Assembly: GCF_954871325.1 (NCBI RefSeq) | Contig: NC_088775.1 | Span: forward strand, 50,383,561-50,447,560 | Source: Gordionus sp. m RMFG-2023 | Taxonomy: Eukaryota > Nematomorpha > Gordioida > Chordodea > Parachordodidae | Length of the DNA: 64,000 nt | Direction: 5' to 3' | Shown: positions 33,301-41,000 of the stretch, one piece after another | How the letters are laid out: the number at the start of each line of letters is the position of its first letter | Numbering within the stretch: position 1 is the first letter of the stretch | Notes under the pieces: generated by a model | Databases searched by the model: none | What the model was told of the DNA's origin: nothing | What the model saw: the letters and a program-made list of their open reading frames with translations, nothing else | Program-made: the position numbers and the translations under genes

Positions 33301-33797
33301 ATCCATTTATTATAATATTTGCCCATCATCGGTATTATACAACATTTTCATATTGTAAAATTCTATATTTCCAATAGTTGTGTCCGATCAATAGAACATC
33401 TCTTAAACATTACATTTCTTCAAAATGTTCAAATAATACATTATTTCATAACACATTCGTTTTTAGCGGCATAGGTCATCAAAAGCACTATAGGAAAGAA
33501 AGTTTAAAATTACATATAATATTATACATTTTTAAAAAACATTTTATTTAGATAAAGCTGAATCCTGTCGTATATATTGCGATTATAATATTTTAGGTAA
33601 AACTGATATTAACACCTCTCGAAAATCTATTATTAAAGGTATTCTTCCAACTGGAACCTTATGTAATTCAAATCCTATAATGTATTGTATTAAAGGAATA
33701 TGCCAAAGTGTGGTAAATAAATTACTGATTATTTGTCTTGAATTATTTTATTATTTAGAATACTAAAGATCCTTTTACTCAAAATAAGATGTTATAA
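14112..33797 (+). CDS. ADAMTS-like secreted metalloprotease, 19 exons
   Basis: Exons: 14112-14267, 14326-14422, 14467-15392, 15437-15746, 15786-16150, 16442-16523, 19871-20316, 20357-20440, 20733-20845, 20902-20951, 26464-26575, 30432-30560, 30779-30968, 31305-31394, 31788-31948, 33271-33331, 33378-33501, 33552-33712, 33759-33797. They join in phase to 1231 codons plus TAA. Layout: hydrophobic leader (1-20), Asn/Lys-rich prodomain (to ~750), reprolysin domain (~755-957) with HEMGHNFGMDHD (909-920) and Met-turn YIMAES, disintegrin-like (~985-1065), TSP1 (~1072-1130), Cys-rich ending IKGICQSV (~1130-1219). Such enzymes cleave matrix proteins outside the cell with a zinc ion held by the three histidines. 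It stops after the Cys-rich domain, without spacer or further TSP1 repeats. Intron 12 would need a GC donor. Family call firm; exon edges inferred by eye; the start could be further upstream. Confidence 0.88.
15437..16523 (+). CDS. Protease exons 4-6: end of prodomain and basic linker
   Basis: Exon 4 (15437-15746) opens with SGLIKVEND and DEYYIIQPI, the hallmark end of the ADAMTS prodomain, followed by HRI and the dibasic stretch LKRS, a possible furin-type processing site, with GRKK further on. Exon 5 (15786-16150) is a Lys/Asn-rich linker. Exon 6 (16442-16523) encodes DNIHANEDDEYFQQAF and a cysteine pair region. The introns are 39, 291 and (after exon 6) 3347 bp. The 39-bp intron starts GTTTTA and ends TTAAG, and is supported by frame continuity only. 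The distance from prodomain to catalytic domain is unusually long for the family. Confidence 0.78.
17941..18260. mobile_element. Inverted right-end copy of the GCGTACGCAG element
   Basis: AGGCGCGTACGCAGCAGGGGGAGG at 17940, then a poly-C tract and sequence down to about 18260, reads as the reverse complement of 3600-3928 in the element at 1980-3930 (shared blocks include CACATTCATC.ACTAAGTTATTTTATCAATTAATTT). The rest of the element is absent, so this is an end fragment in intron 6. Confidence 0.6.
18404..18631. mobile_element. MITE with CAGAGACCTGCAG ends, 228 bp
   Basis: The ends CAGAGACCTGCAGAGG (18404) and ACCTGCAGGTCTCTG (18631) are inverted repeats. The flanks GTGTCTAC (18396-18403) and ACGTCTAC (18632-18639) agree at 6 of 8. 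The GC-rich/AT-rich alternating interior is like its relative at 2509-2832. It lies in intron 6 and has no coding capacity. Confidence 0.75.
19871..20951 (+). CDS. Protease exons 7-10: first half of catalytic domain
   Basis: Exon 7 (19871-20316) carries a Lys/Asn-rich lead-in, then LELAGFLDQALIKLK and QYISLFHF. Exon 8 (20357-20440) continues VHLLYLHPSIGVPITINLVR. Exon 9 (20733-20845) gives YIRSLIMQFSRYQYSLNQQK and WDNSVLLTG. Exon 10 (20902-20951) gives NDLFDINGAFYEKRVIG. Together these follow the invertebrate ADAMTS pattern LELA.F.D.AL, Y....N.V..LY.HPS.GV.I.I.LVRL, WD...L.TG.DL. The introns are 40, 292 and 56 bp. Phases 0, 0, 2 and 1 all agree across junctions, including the jump over the 5.5-kb intron 10. 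Confidence 0.9.
21836..22771. mobile_element. Nested hAT element 1, non-autonomous, 936 bp
   Basis: The ends CAGGGACCCGAATC (21836) and TTCCGGGTCTATG (22771) are inverted repeats, with subterminal GGTTCAGTTTGGTTACGGTTC-type words at both sides. It is flanked by ATTACAAT at 21828-21835 and 22772-22779, an exact 8-bp duplication fitting nTnnnnAn. The target lies inside the outer element. No transposase domain was recognised inside. Confidence 0.9.
22780..24843 (-). mobile_element. Nested hAT element 2, 2064 bp, same family as the outer one
   Basis: The ends are CAGAGTTGTTAAA (22780) and TTTAACAACTCTG (24843), perfect 13-bp inverted repeats, with GATACAGATAC/GTATCTGTATC arrays next to them. The flanks ATTACAAT at 22772-22779 and 24844-24851 are identical, and the left one is also the right target copy of nested element 1. 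It carries a decayed transposase on the minus strand and lies in opposite orientation to the outer element of the same family. Confidence 0.93.
23160..24545 (-). pseudogene. hAT transposase (BED-type) in nested element 2
   Basis: Minus-strand pieces in order: LPWPIYRPYFK and CLPYLPKNMQISVSITSTCN (remains of the BED zinc-finger region, 24540-24310), FKRKHQT, SKRPQTLTQTILDDLITDFI and PFSIVENPSFLKMIKTLAL (24290-24030), then YDKIAKNLQDIAKDYC near 23720, and at 23260-23165 IPSSVPVERLFSIAKNVF, the C-terminal dimerisation motif. The order and motifs are those of BED-type hAT transposases. Stops and frame shifts separate them, so it is inactive. The first Cys pair of the finger is partly kept, but the catalytic acidic residues could not be placed. 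Confidence 0.85.
24900..25545 (+). pseudogene. hAT transposase in the outer element, internally deleted
   Basis: The plus-strand translation shows FPWPIYRAYLKY, CLPKNTKISVSITSTCN, KRKHHTLKIKK, NIGLGSSSTEFF, PFSIVENPSFI and MIKTLAL, then jumps directly to NTTIPSSPPVERFLACLKM. The same blocks occur in nested element 2, but about 750 bp of the middle of the gene is missing at 25400-25440. An internally deleted derivative of this sort cannot make its own transposase. Confidence 0.82.
26464..26575 (+). CDS. Protease exon 11: zinc-site exon
   Basis: After the ATAAG acceptor the frame reads GYGFFGKFVCDPILSVSLNE and GMDGFGTAITITHEMGH. This corresponds to the ADAMTS block G.A...GMC.P..SCS..ED.G....FTIAHE.GH. 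It supplies the first two zinc histidines and the catalytic glutamate. The donor GTATTA at 26576 leaves phase 2, and exon 12 at 30432 completes the split codon as Asn and continues FGMDHD. Confidence 0.92.
27690..27940. repeat. Dispersed repeat with GAACGCGTTC core, inverted copy at 59590-59845
   Basis: AGTGTTTGGAACGAAGTTCG, GATGAACGGCGTTCC, GAACGCGTTCCTTT and ACGAACGCGTTCGAA, then AAAACACT and a further ~90 bp, match the reverse complement of 59590-59845. The inner part is full of self-complementary GAACGCGTTC words. The shared length is about 250 bp. Possibly a hAT-type MITE plus adjoining sequence; no target duplication was found. Confidence 0.6.
28095..29935 (+). pseudogene. LINE retrotransposon, endonuclease and reverse transcriptase remnants
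   Basis: An AP-endonuclease portion starts with NINGMKTDL (28105), then FLINKRIHKF, FVPISERCGLLYLN (28230-28390), SEDSKKFLDFCRNMNF and FMPRRNKHINLLRARQKSQ (28540-28700), matching craniofacial-development-protein-2-like endonucleases of animal LINEs. Then a linker with RKEWMSSETLEKI (29000). The reverse transcriptase follows with LFNKIWENGNTPVEWNKS (29470) and FTFVDFSRAFDNVNHETL (29765), the latter carrying the catalytic Asp of motif A. The copy ends near 29935, before the YADD region. Many stops. It lies in sense orientation within intron 11. Confidence 0.85.
30432..30968 (+). CDS. Protease exons 12-13: end of catalytic domain, start of disintegrin-like
   Basis: Exon 12 (30432-30560) reads FGMDHD, NGCDRRKYIMAES and VTWSTCSANIIAAYI, giving the third zinc histidine, the Met-turn and the WS.CS motif closing the catalytic domain. 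Its end at ATTAG is followed by GCACAT, so a GC-AG intron is needed; no GT donor exists before the in-frame stop. Exon 13 (30779-30968) gives an Asn-rich patch, then RILPGLLYNINEQC, the LPG.LY...EQC start of the ADAMTS disintegrin-like domain, and ends at a GTTTAA donor in phase 0. Confidence 0.88.
31305..31394 (+). CDS. Protease exon 14: disintegrin-like domain
   Basis: A 30-codon exon between CTATTAG and a GTTTTA donor reads TVCQFVQCTN, then RFPALEGTICGPGK. This is the ADAMTS disintegrin-like pattern C..LWC....P..EGT.CG.GKWC, with the following WC placed at the start of exon 15. The intron before it is 336 bp and the one after is 393 bp. The latter holds an AGGGGCATAGCCAGGAATTT transposon end at about 31498. 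Confidence 0.9.
31788..31948 (+). CDS. Protease exon 15: end of disintegrin-like and TSP1 domain
   Basis: It starts WCKGGICVSQ immediately after TAAAG, completing GPGK|WC, then FRQEHGWSFWYLSVPC, TSLC, NSIGIEEFRRTC. This is a thrombospondin type-1 repeat in the usual ADAMTS place (W..WS..S.C...C..G....R.C), although the first C-S-T-C cluster is altered to PCTSLC. The GTATAA donor leaves phase 2, and exon 16 completes it. Confidence 0.9.
31949..33270. other. Intron 15 of the protease gene
   Basis: A 1322-bp intron with decayed element debris. TAGAGACCTGTAAACAGGCC at about 32116 recalls the CAGAGACCTGCAG MITE end, and scattered GCCCGG/GGCCGG islets (32355, 32900, 33070) resemble the GC-rich words in those MITEs. 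No intact element or exon-like sequence was identified. Confidence 0.6.
33271..33797 (+). CDS. Protease exons 16-19: TSP1 end, Cys-rich domain and stop
   Basis: Exon 16 (33271-33331) gives DTQSEDCTGESIYYNICPSS, closing the TSP1 repeat. Exon 17 (33378-33501) gives LCPINRT and SSKCSNN. Exon 18 (33552-33712) gives AESCRIYC, ILPTGTLCNSNP and YCIKGICQSV, the ADAMTS Cys-rich pattern CK..C......DGT.C......CV.G.C. Exon 19 (33759-33797) adds 12 codons and TAA. An AATAAA at about 33818 could serve polyadenylation. The introns are 46, 50 and 46 bp. The product ends where other ADAMTS proteins continue into the spacer. Confidence 0.85.
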
Positions 33798-34375
33798 TGG
33801 CTTTGATTGATTTAATAAATTATTATTTTGTTTAATCTTATTGTATTTGTAAATATGTTAAAAATATGTTATCAAAACTTATTTTTTAAAACATGTTATA
33901 TATTTGGAAAATTAATGAAATATAAGATATAAATTATAATAATCAAGAATTATAAGTATAATCCTGCCTTTTGTTTGGATGTATTGTTATATAGTCAATT
34001 TTTTACCACTCAAACTTTAGTCATATTGGTAAAAAACGGCTCATATGGCTTAATGTGCAGACTCGCAAACCAGACATCTGAGCTGACTGTACTATTCTTT
34101 TAGAATTAATAATTTTAAAAATGTATTTCTGACTTAGACCAAAGGAGCTTGTCTTTTTAGTAAAATATGTAATATATTTTTTATCTTAAATTAGTTATCC
34201 TAGTGCGTGTTTACAAAACATGAACGTATTTACCTTTTGCATGATCGGTCAAATTTTATTTTTCAAAATCATTAATCAGTTAGAAAGGTACCCTGTAGTG
34301 TTGTTAATTTGCTTGGTCTTAAAATTTACGACCCAATTATCTGCTGAGGCCTGCTTTGTGCACAAAACCCGTATC
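33798..34375. other. 3' flank of the protease gene
   Basis: AT-rich, no gene. It includes a possible AATAAA about 20 bp after the stop. A short plus-strand frame from 34220 runs into the GCGAA minisatellite and is not a gene. Confidence 0.45.
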
Positions 34376-34850
34376 AGGTCAATTCAGCGAAACTTTTATC
34401 GCCAAACACTTTTTCGCGAAACATTTATAGCGAATGTCGTTTATCGCGAAGGAATTTTATAGCGAAGACAATATCGCGAACTCATTATCACCAATTTATT
34501 TCCGCGAAACCTTAACCGCGAATACTTTATAGCGAATACATTTTAGCGAAACTTTGATGGCGAACTCGTTATAGTGAATTTATTTCTGCAAAACTTAAAC
34601 GCGAATACTTTATAGCGAATATATTTTAGCGAAATTTTGATCGCGAAGTCGTTATAGCGAATTTATTTCCACGAAACCTTAACCGCGAATACTTTAGAGC
34701 GAATACATTTTATTGAAACTTTAATCGCGAACCCTTTATAGCGAATTTCTACAGCGAATGTATTTGCGCGAAATTATTATAACGAGCGCATGGCCGCGAA
34801 AATTGCAAATTCATTTATTTAAGTGAAATTGATATATTCAATACCAATTT
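34376..34850 (+). repeat. GCGAA minisatellite, 14-bp units in 84-bp higher order
   Basis: Starting at GTCAATTCAGCGAAAC, about 30 consecutive units of 13-16 bp (mostly 14) begin with GCGAA followed by nine A/T-rich bases. From about 34490 the units follow a six-member cycle (TTTATTTCC, ACCTTAACC, TACTTTATA, TACATTTTA, ACTTTGATC, CTCGTTATA as the tails), so the real period is 84 bp, present three times. A second, less regular array is at 42958-43265. Confidence 0.88.
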
Positions 34851-37800
34851 ACCAACCGAAGTTTCTTTAAATCATAAACGCGATGTTTTAAGAATATTTT
34901 ATTAAGTATTGTTTATTTAGTAAGCATGTAACCTTTATCTGATGTGATAGAAAATACATTAGTCTTTCTGGTCTTACTCACTCATGGTTGTAAGTATGGA
35001 GGGGACATTTTGGGTTAAGTTTTTACCAAAAAAGTTAACCCCTACCCAACATAAAATTTTAAAGTGTGCTTTATGTCATTTAAAGTAAATTTTCTGAAAT
35101 ACTTTTTTTTAATCTAGATAAAAAAAATATGCTGAAAGCTTTATTGACTTTCTCAAATTATTTTTAAAAATTATAGACGATTTTACTGATAATTATTGCC
35201 TTCTAATTATAATTTTTAGATAATGCACATCAATTCTGATATAATAGTAACTAATTCATTTGAATATTTTGACCTCTCCTTTTTCTTCTTTTCGCATTTT
35301 AATAAATAGAAATAACTGCAAAGTTATGATTAATTAAAAAAAAATTCAAAATATTCTATTGGATTACATAAATTTGTAATATTTAGGAAGAATAAATTAT
35401 GGACATAAATCATTTCTTCATTTGTTTTAGTTTTTTATTTTTGCTGATTTCACAAGTCTAACTAAACAATATAAAAAATTAAAAAACGTAAAATAGTTTT
35501 CCCATTTTTTAAAATAATACCAGTTCAATTTAAATCGTAGCGTTTTTATGAAAACACCGCTAAACGCTTCTACTCAATTTCTAAGCACTTTCACTTATTT
35601 TTTCTAATAAAATGGAATTAAAATAAATCAGGATTTTTTGAAAATAAATAGAAAATGTACAAATCAAGAAAATAAAGATATTATAATATCGGGAAACCGG
35701 GGCAAAATGGGTTAAGTTTTATTTGTTTACTCTTACATATTTTACCACAATAAGGGCGGGATGGGGGACGTGTTAAAAAACATTTTCTAAATTTTGAGAA
35801 GAGTATTTAAATGAAAGATAATAAAAAATAATTATAAAAGTGACTATGATTTTAATTCTAGATTAAATAGGTGTCTTATTCAATTTTCTCATTTTGTAAA
35901 TTGCAAAAATTTTTAGGCCCGGCCATACCTCCCATATTCTAAGAGTGAGGTGGGATTTTTAATGACTAAAGGATAAAAAGCGGGAAAGCGCGACAACTGC
36001 AATTCTTTTATATAAAAATATTGGTGAATAATTTTTTTCAAATTATAATTTACAAATTATAATTTGAATTTGATTATTATCCATAAAGTCAAAATATATA
36101 AAAATAAGATCCAAATCTACATATTTATCGGAAGGAATTTATTTTATTTAAAAGTTTATTATATATGAAAATAAATTTTAACTCTTCGCAATTCATGTCA
36201 AAATTCTGCTTTACTATTAATTCGGCCTAATAAATCAAATGAGACCGAAGAAGAATTTTTTCGCCTAATCATATTCATTAAACTCATCTCTGAGCCAGCA
36301 TTTGAATGTAGAATTTAAAATAAATTTTTAGATATTTTTTAGGCTTATATTTACATTTATATTTAATTCTTTCAAAATATTCTAACTTGATCGAATCATT
36401 CAAAAATCAAAGGTTTAGGCTATTTAAATCTATAATTACCATAACAGTTTGATAATTCTGAGTAACTTCTTTATATGCTTCAACTTGTGTATCAGAACAG
36501 AGGAAGAGACAAGATTTATATATTTTAATATCAGCGCCGTTAAATTTGGAGGCTGAATAGTTCTACGAACTAATTGTAAATTATATCAATATTTCTTGCT
36601 TTATTTGTACCAATTGAGTATTTAAACGAGTATAGTAGCTCGTAAAAGGAAAAAACTATTAGTAACAAAATTTTGGCAAATCTATGATTTAAGCGACGGA
36701 AATAATTTATTCAGAAAATTTTATCGATGTTCCGTATTAATTATAATTTAATTCGTTTAATAGACAGTATAAAGAAAATGTTTATTAGCAAAATAAGAAA
36801 AATTGCCTAATTTGGCATTATTGATAGAATGGAAAATAGCTGGTTTGCGCTAATATTTAAAAATCAACCAAATTTCTGGAAGCATTAAATCTGGAACTTA
36901 AATCAATAATTGAAATTTATTACATTGATTCTTCAATTCGTTTGGTAGATAGTTTTTACTGACAAAATAAGATAAAATTGCCAAGATTGGCAACATGCGA
37001 AAACAAACAAATATTTTTGGGTGAGCTCATACCATATGAAATGCCAGATTAGTACTTACTATTCTGTCAATCAGTTTTTCCAGTCAATAAACAAAAACTA
37101 GTTCTATTACGCGAAATATACAATAGCACATCTTTAAGTATGAACCAAAAAGTTATTAGAATTTCAAAATATGAATCAAATTTAAGATTGAACAAAGAAT
37201 CTAAAAGAAAGCAATTATAATAAAAAAAATTTCGATATTTTAGCCAAAAGAAAATTAAGCTTGGAAACTTTTCCGACAGATTACATAATTTGCGGCAACT
37301 TTGTAAAATGTTATATCAAAATGAGATGGATTGGTTATGGTAAAATATAGTTAATTTTTTCATCAAGCGAATGGGTTGAGCTATTGTTTAATAACGTAAT
37401 ATTAAGTGCGCTTAACCTCTCCGAGAAGCGTTCCGTTTTATAATTATAATTTGTAAAAAATATTGTGAAAATGGATTATAAAATAAAATGATGGTATTGT
37501 TTATTTTTAGATTTGTAAGATTTTTTTATGTTTTTTTTAAATAAGAATTTTCTGAGATAATTTTATTTGGAATATGAAAGGAGTTTTATCAATTTAAAAG
37601 AAAGTTGTCATCAATCATATTTCCCAGTGAGGGAGGTTTAGCCCTTCCCCCTTGTCAACGCCACTGGTCAGAACACTTATTTAAAAACGATTTTATAAAC
37701 TGTAAAATCCAAGCTGATAATGGTTTTTCTTACCATATTCTCCATAATTTATAATAAATCGTTTATAATTACATTAGAATTTTAATTATTTCATCCAAAA

Positions 37801-38084
37801 CCGCATACAATTAAAATAAAGCCTAGCGAAGAATAATTTTAAAATTATTGGTGGATGTTTTAGAGAAAATAACCTAAAATGCTATAAGTTCTTTGTAATA
37901 AGTGAAAGGTAAGGCATCTCATATACATTTCTTATATATATTTCTTAAATCTAGTTTTAATAAAAAAATTTAGATATATTATTATTTTTAATGCCATTCT
38001 TCGCGAGAGAAATTTAATATTTACGTAGTAAAAAAAAAATAAAAATAATTTTTAAAAAAATATAACCAAAAATGCGCAAGATCT
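34851..38084. other. Non-coding intergenic DNA
   Basis: No gene was recognised. It contains TGGGTTAAG-type words at 35010 and 35708, an isolated less AT-rich patch near 35915-35995, and old TTAGTG-type satellite debris at 36620-37160. 37600-37680 has GGGAGGTTTAGCCCTTCCCCC, which looks like a transposon end. Short open frames are chance. Confidence 0.4.
36620..37160. repeat. Old degenerate satellite copies
   Basis: Blocks such as TCGTTTAATAGACAGTATAAAG, TTAGCAAAATAAGAAAAATTGCC and CTGGTTTGCGCTAATATTTA recur about every 150 bp. They match those at 6830-7340 and, more loosely, the satellite of 48269-58149. Units are too diverged for exact borders. Confidence 0.4.
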
Positions 38085-41000
38085 AAAAGTCGAAAGGCTG
38101 CATGATACGAAAGGCTAAAAAATAATATTGAAAATAAAAATAACAAAGAAAATGATTAATGTGTAATTTGATTGATTTATTGCTTTTTTTACGAGAAAAA
38201 TATTATAATAATATTACATTATAATATATTAAAAAATGGAAATTTTAAGATCTTTTCAATTTTTTTATTCATTCTTTGAAATAAATTGCGGTTTTAATTT
38301 TATTTAATTTTATTAATTTTTAATTTATATTTTTAATTAAATTATATTTATTTATTTAAAAAAAATGGAATATATTATATTAAAAAAATGGAAATTTTAA
38401 GATCTTTTCAATTTTTTTATTAATTCTTTGAAATAAATTGCGGTTTTATTTTTATTTAATTTTTATTTTTAATTAAATTATATTTAGTTATTTTAAAAAA
38501 ATGGATTATAATATTTCAATTTTTTTATTAATTCTTTGAAATAAATTGCGATTATAATTTTATTTAATTTTATTAATTTTTAATTTATATTTTTAATTAA
38601 ATTATTTGGTTATTTTAAAATATGGGAATTTTTAAAATTATATGTATATTCTATTTAAGTTTTTTTTCAAAACTAAATTGATAGTAAGTATAACGATATT
38701 GTGAGTACTGGATTAGGGAAAAGGCTAACATCTTATATGCAATTTTGAATATTTTTATATCATTCTACTCAGAATTAAATTTCCTATCCAATTATGCTTT
38801 GATGTATTTTTTTACTTTATTGGTTCAAAAAATAAATTTTAAAAATTTTTTTGTGGTAAAAACGTTGGAAGGGAAAAGGCTAACATCTTATATGCAATTT
38901 TGAATATTTTTATATCATTCTACTCAGAATTAAATTTCCTATCCAATTATGCTTAGATGTATTTTTTTACGTTTCCGGTTCAAAAAATAACATTTTTGTC
39001 GCGAAAACGTTCGAAGGGAAAAGGCTAACATCTTAAGTTTAATTTTTTAAATTTTTATATCATTGAAATCAGAATTAAATTTCCTATCTAAATATGCTTT
39101 GATGTATTTTTTTACGATATCGGTTCAAAAAATAAATTTTAAAAATTTTTTTGTGGTAAAAACGTTGGAAGGGAAAAGGCTAACATCTTATATGCAATTT
39201 TGAATATTTTTATATCATTCTACTCAGAATTAAATTTCCTATCCAATTATGCTTAGATGTATTTTTTTACGTTTCCGGTTCAAAAAATAACATTTTTGTC
39301 GCGAAAACGTTCGAAGGGAAAAGGCTAACATCTTAAGTTTAATTTTTTAAATTTTTATATCATTGAACTCAGAATTAAATTTCCTATCTAAATATGCTTT
39401 GATGTATTTTTTTACGATATCGGTTCAAAAAATAAATTTTAAAAATTTTTTTGTGGTAAAAACGTTGGAAGGGAAAAGGCTAACATCTTATATGCAATTT
39501 TGAATATTTTTATATCATTCTACTCAGAATTAAATTTCCTATCCAATTATGCTTAGATGTATTTTTTTACGTTTCCGGTTCAAAAAATAACATTTTTGTC
39601 GCGAAAACGTTCGAAGGGAAAAGGCTAACATCTTAAGTTTAATTTTTTAAATTTTTATATCATTGAAATCAGAATTAAATTTCCTATCTAAATATGCTTT
39701 GATGTATTTTTTTACGTTATTGGTTCAAAAAATAAATTTTAAAATTTTTTTGTGGTAAAAACGTTGGAAGGGAAAAGGCTAACATCTTATATGCAATTTT
39801 GAATATTTTTATATCATTCTACTCAGAATTAAATTTCCTATCCAATTATGCTTAGATGTATTTTTTTACGTTTCCGGTTCAAAAAATAACATTTTTGTCG
39901 CGAAAACGTTCGAAGGGAAAAGGCTAACATCTTAAGTTTAATTTTTTAAATTTTTATATCATTGAACTCAGAATTAAATTTCCTATCTAAATATGCTTTG
40001 ATGTATTTTTTTACGATATCGGTTCAAAAAATAAATTTTAAAAATTTTTTTGTGGTAAAAACGTTGGAAGGGAAAAGGCTAACATCTTATATGCAATTTT
40101 GAATATTTTTATATCATTCTACTCAGAATTAAATTTCCTATCCAATTATGCTTAGATGTATTTTTTTACGTTTCCGGTTCAAAAAATAACATTTTTGTCG
40201 CGAAAACGTTCGAAGGGAAAAGGCTAACATCTTAAGTTTAATTTTTTAAATTTTTATATCATTGAACTCAGAATTAAATTTCCTATCTAAATATGCTTTG
40301 ATGTATTTTTTTACGATATCGGTTCAAAAAATAAATTTTAAAAATTTTTTTGTGGTAAAAACGTTGGAAGGGAAAAGGCTAACATCTTATATGCAATTTT
40401 GAATATTTTTATATCATTCTACTCAGAATTAAATTTCCTATCCAATTATGCTTAGATGTATTTTTTTACGTTTCCGGTTCAAAAAATAACATTTTTGTCG
40501 CGAAAACGTTCGAAGGGAAAAGGCTAACATCTTAAGTTTAATTTTTTAAATTTTTATATCATTGAAATCAGAATTAAATTTCCTATCTAAATATGCTTTG
40601 ATGTATTTTTTTACGTTATTGGTTCAAAAAATAAATTTTAAAATTTTTTTGTGGTAAAAACGTTGGAAGGGAAAAGGCTAACATCTTATATGCAATTTTG
40701 AATATTTTTATATCATTCTACTCAGAATTAAATTTCCTATCCAATTATGCTTAGATGTATTTTTTTACGTTTCCGGTTCAAAAAATAACATTTTTGTCGC
40801 GAAAACGTTCGAAGGGAAAAGGCTAACATCTTAAGTTTAATTTTTTAAATTTTTATATCATTGAACTCAGAATTAAATTTCCTATCTAAATATGCTTTGA
40901 TGTATTTTTTTACGATATCGGTTCAAAAAATAAATTTTAAAAATTTTTTTGTGGTAAAAACGTTGGAAGGGAAAAGGCTAACATCTTATATGCAATTTTG

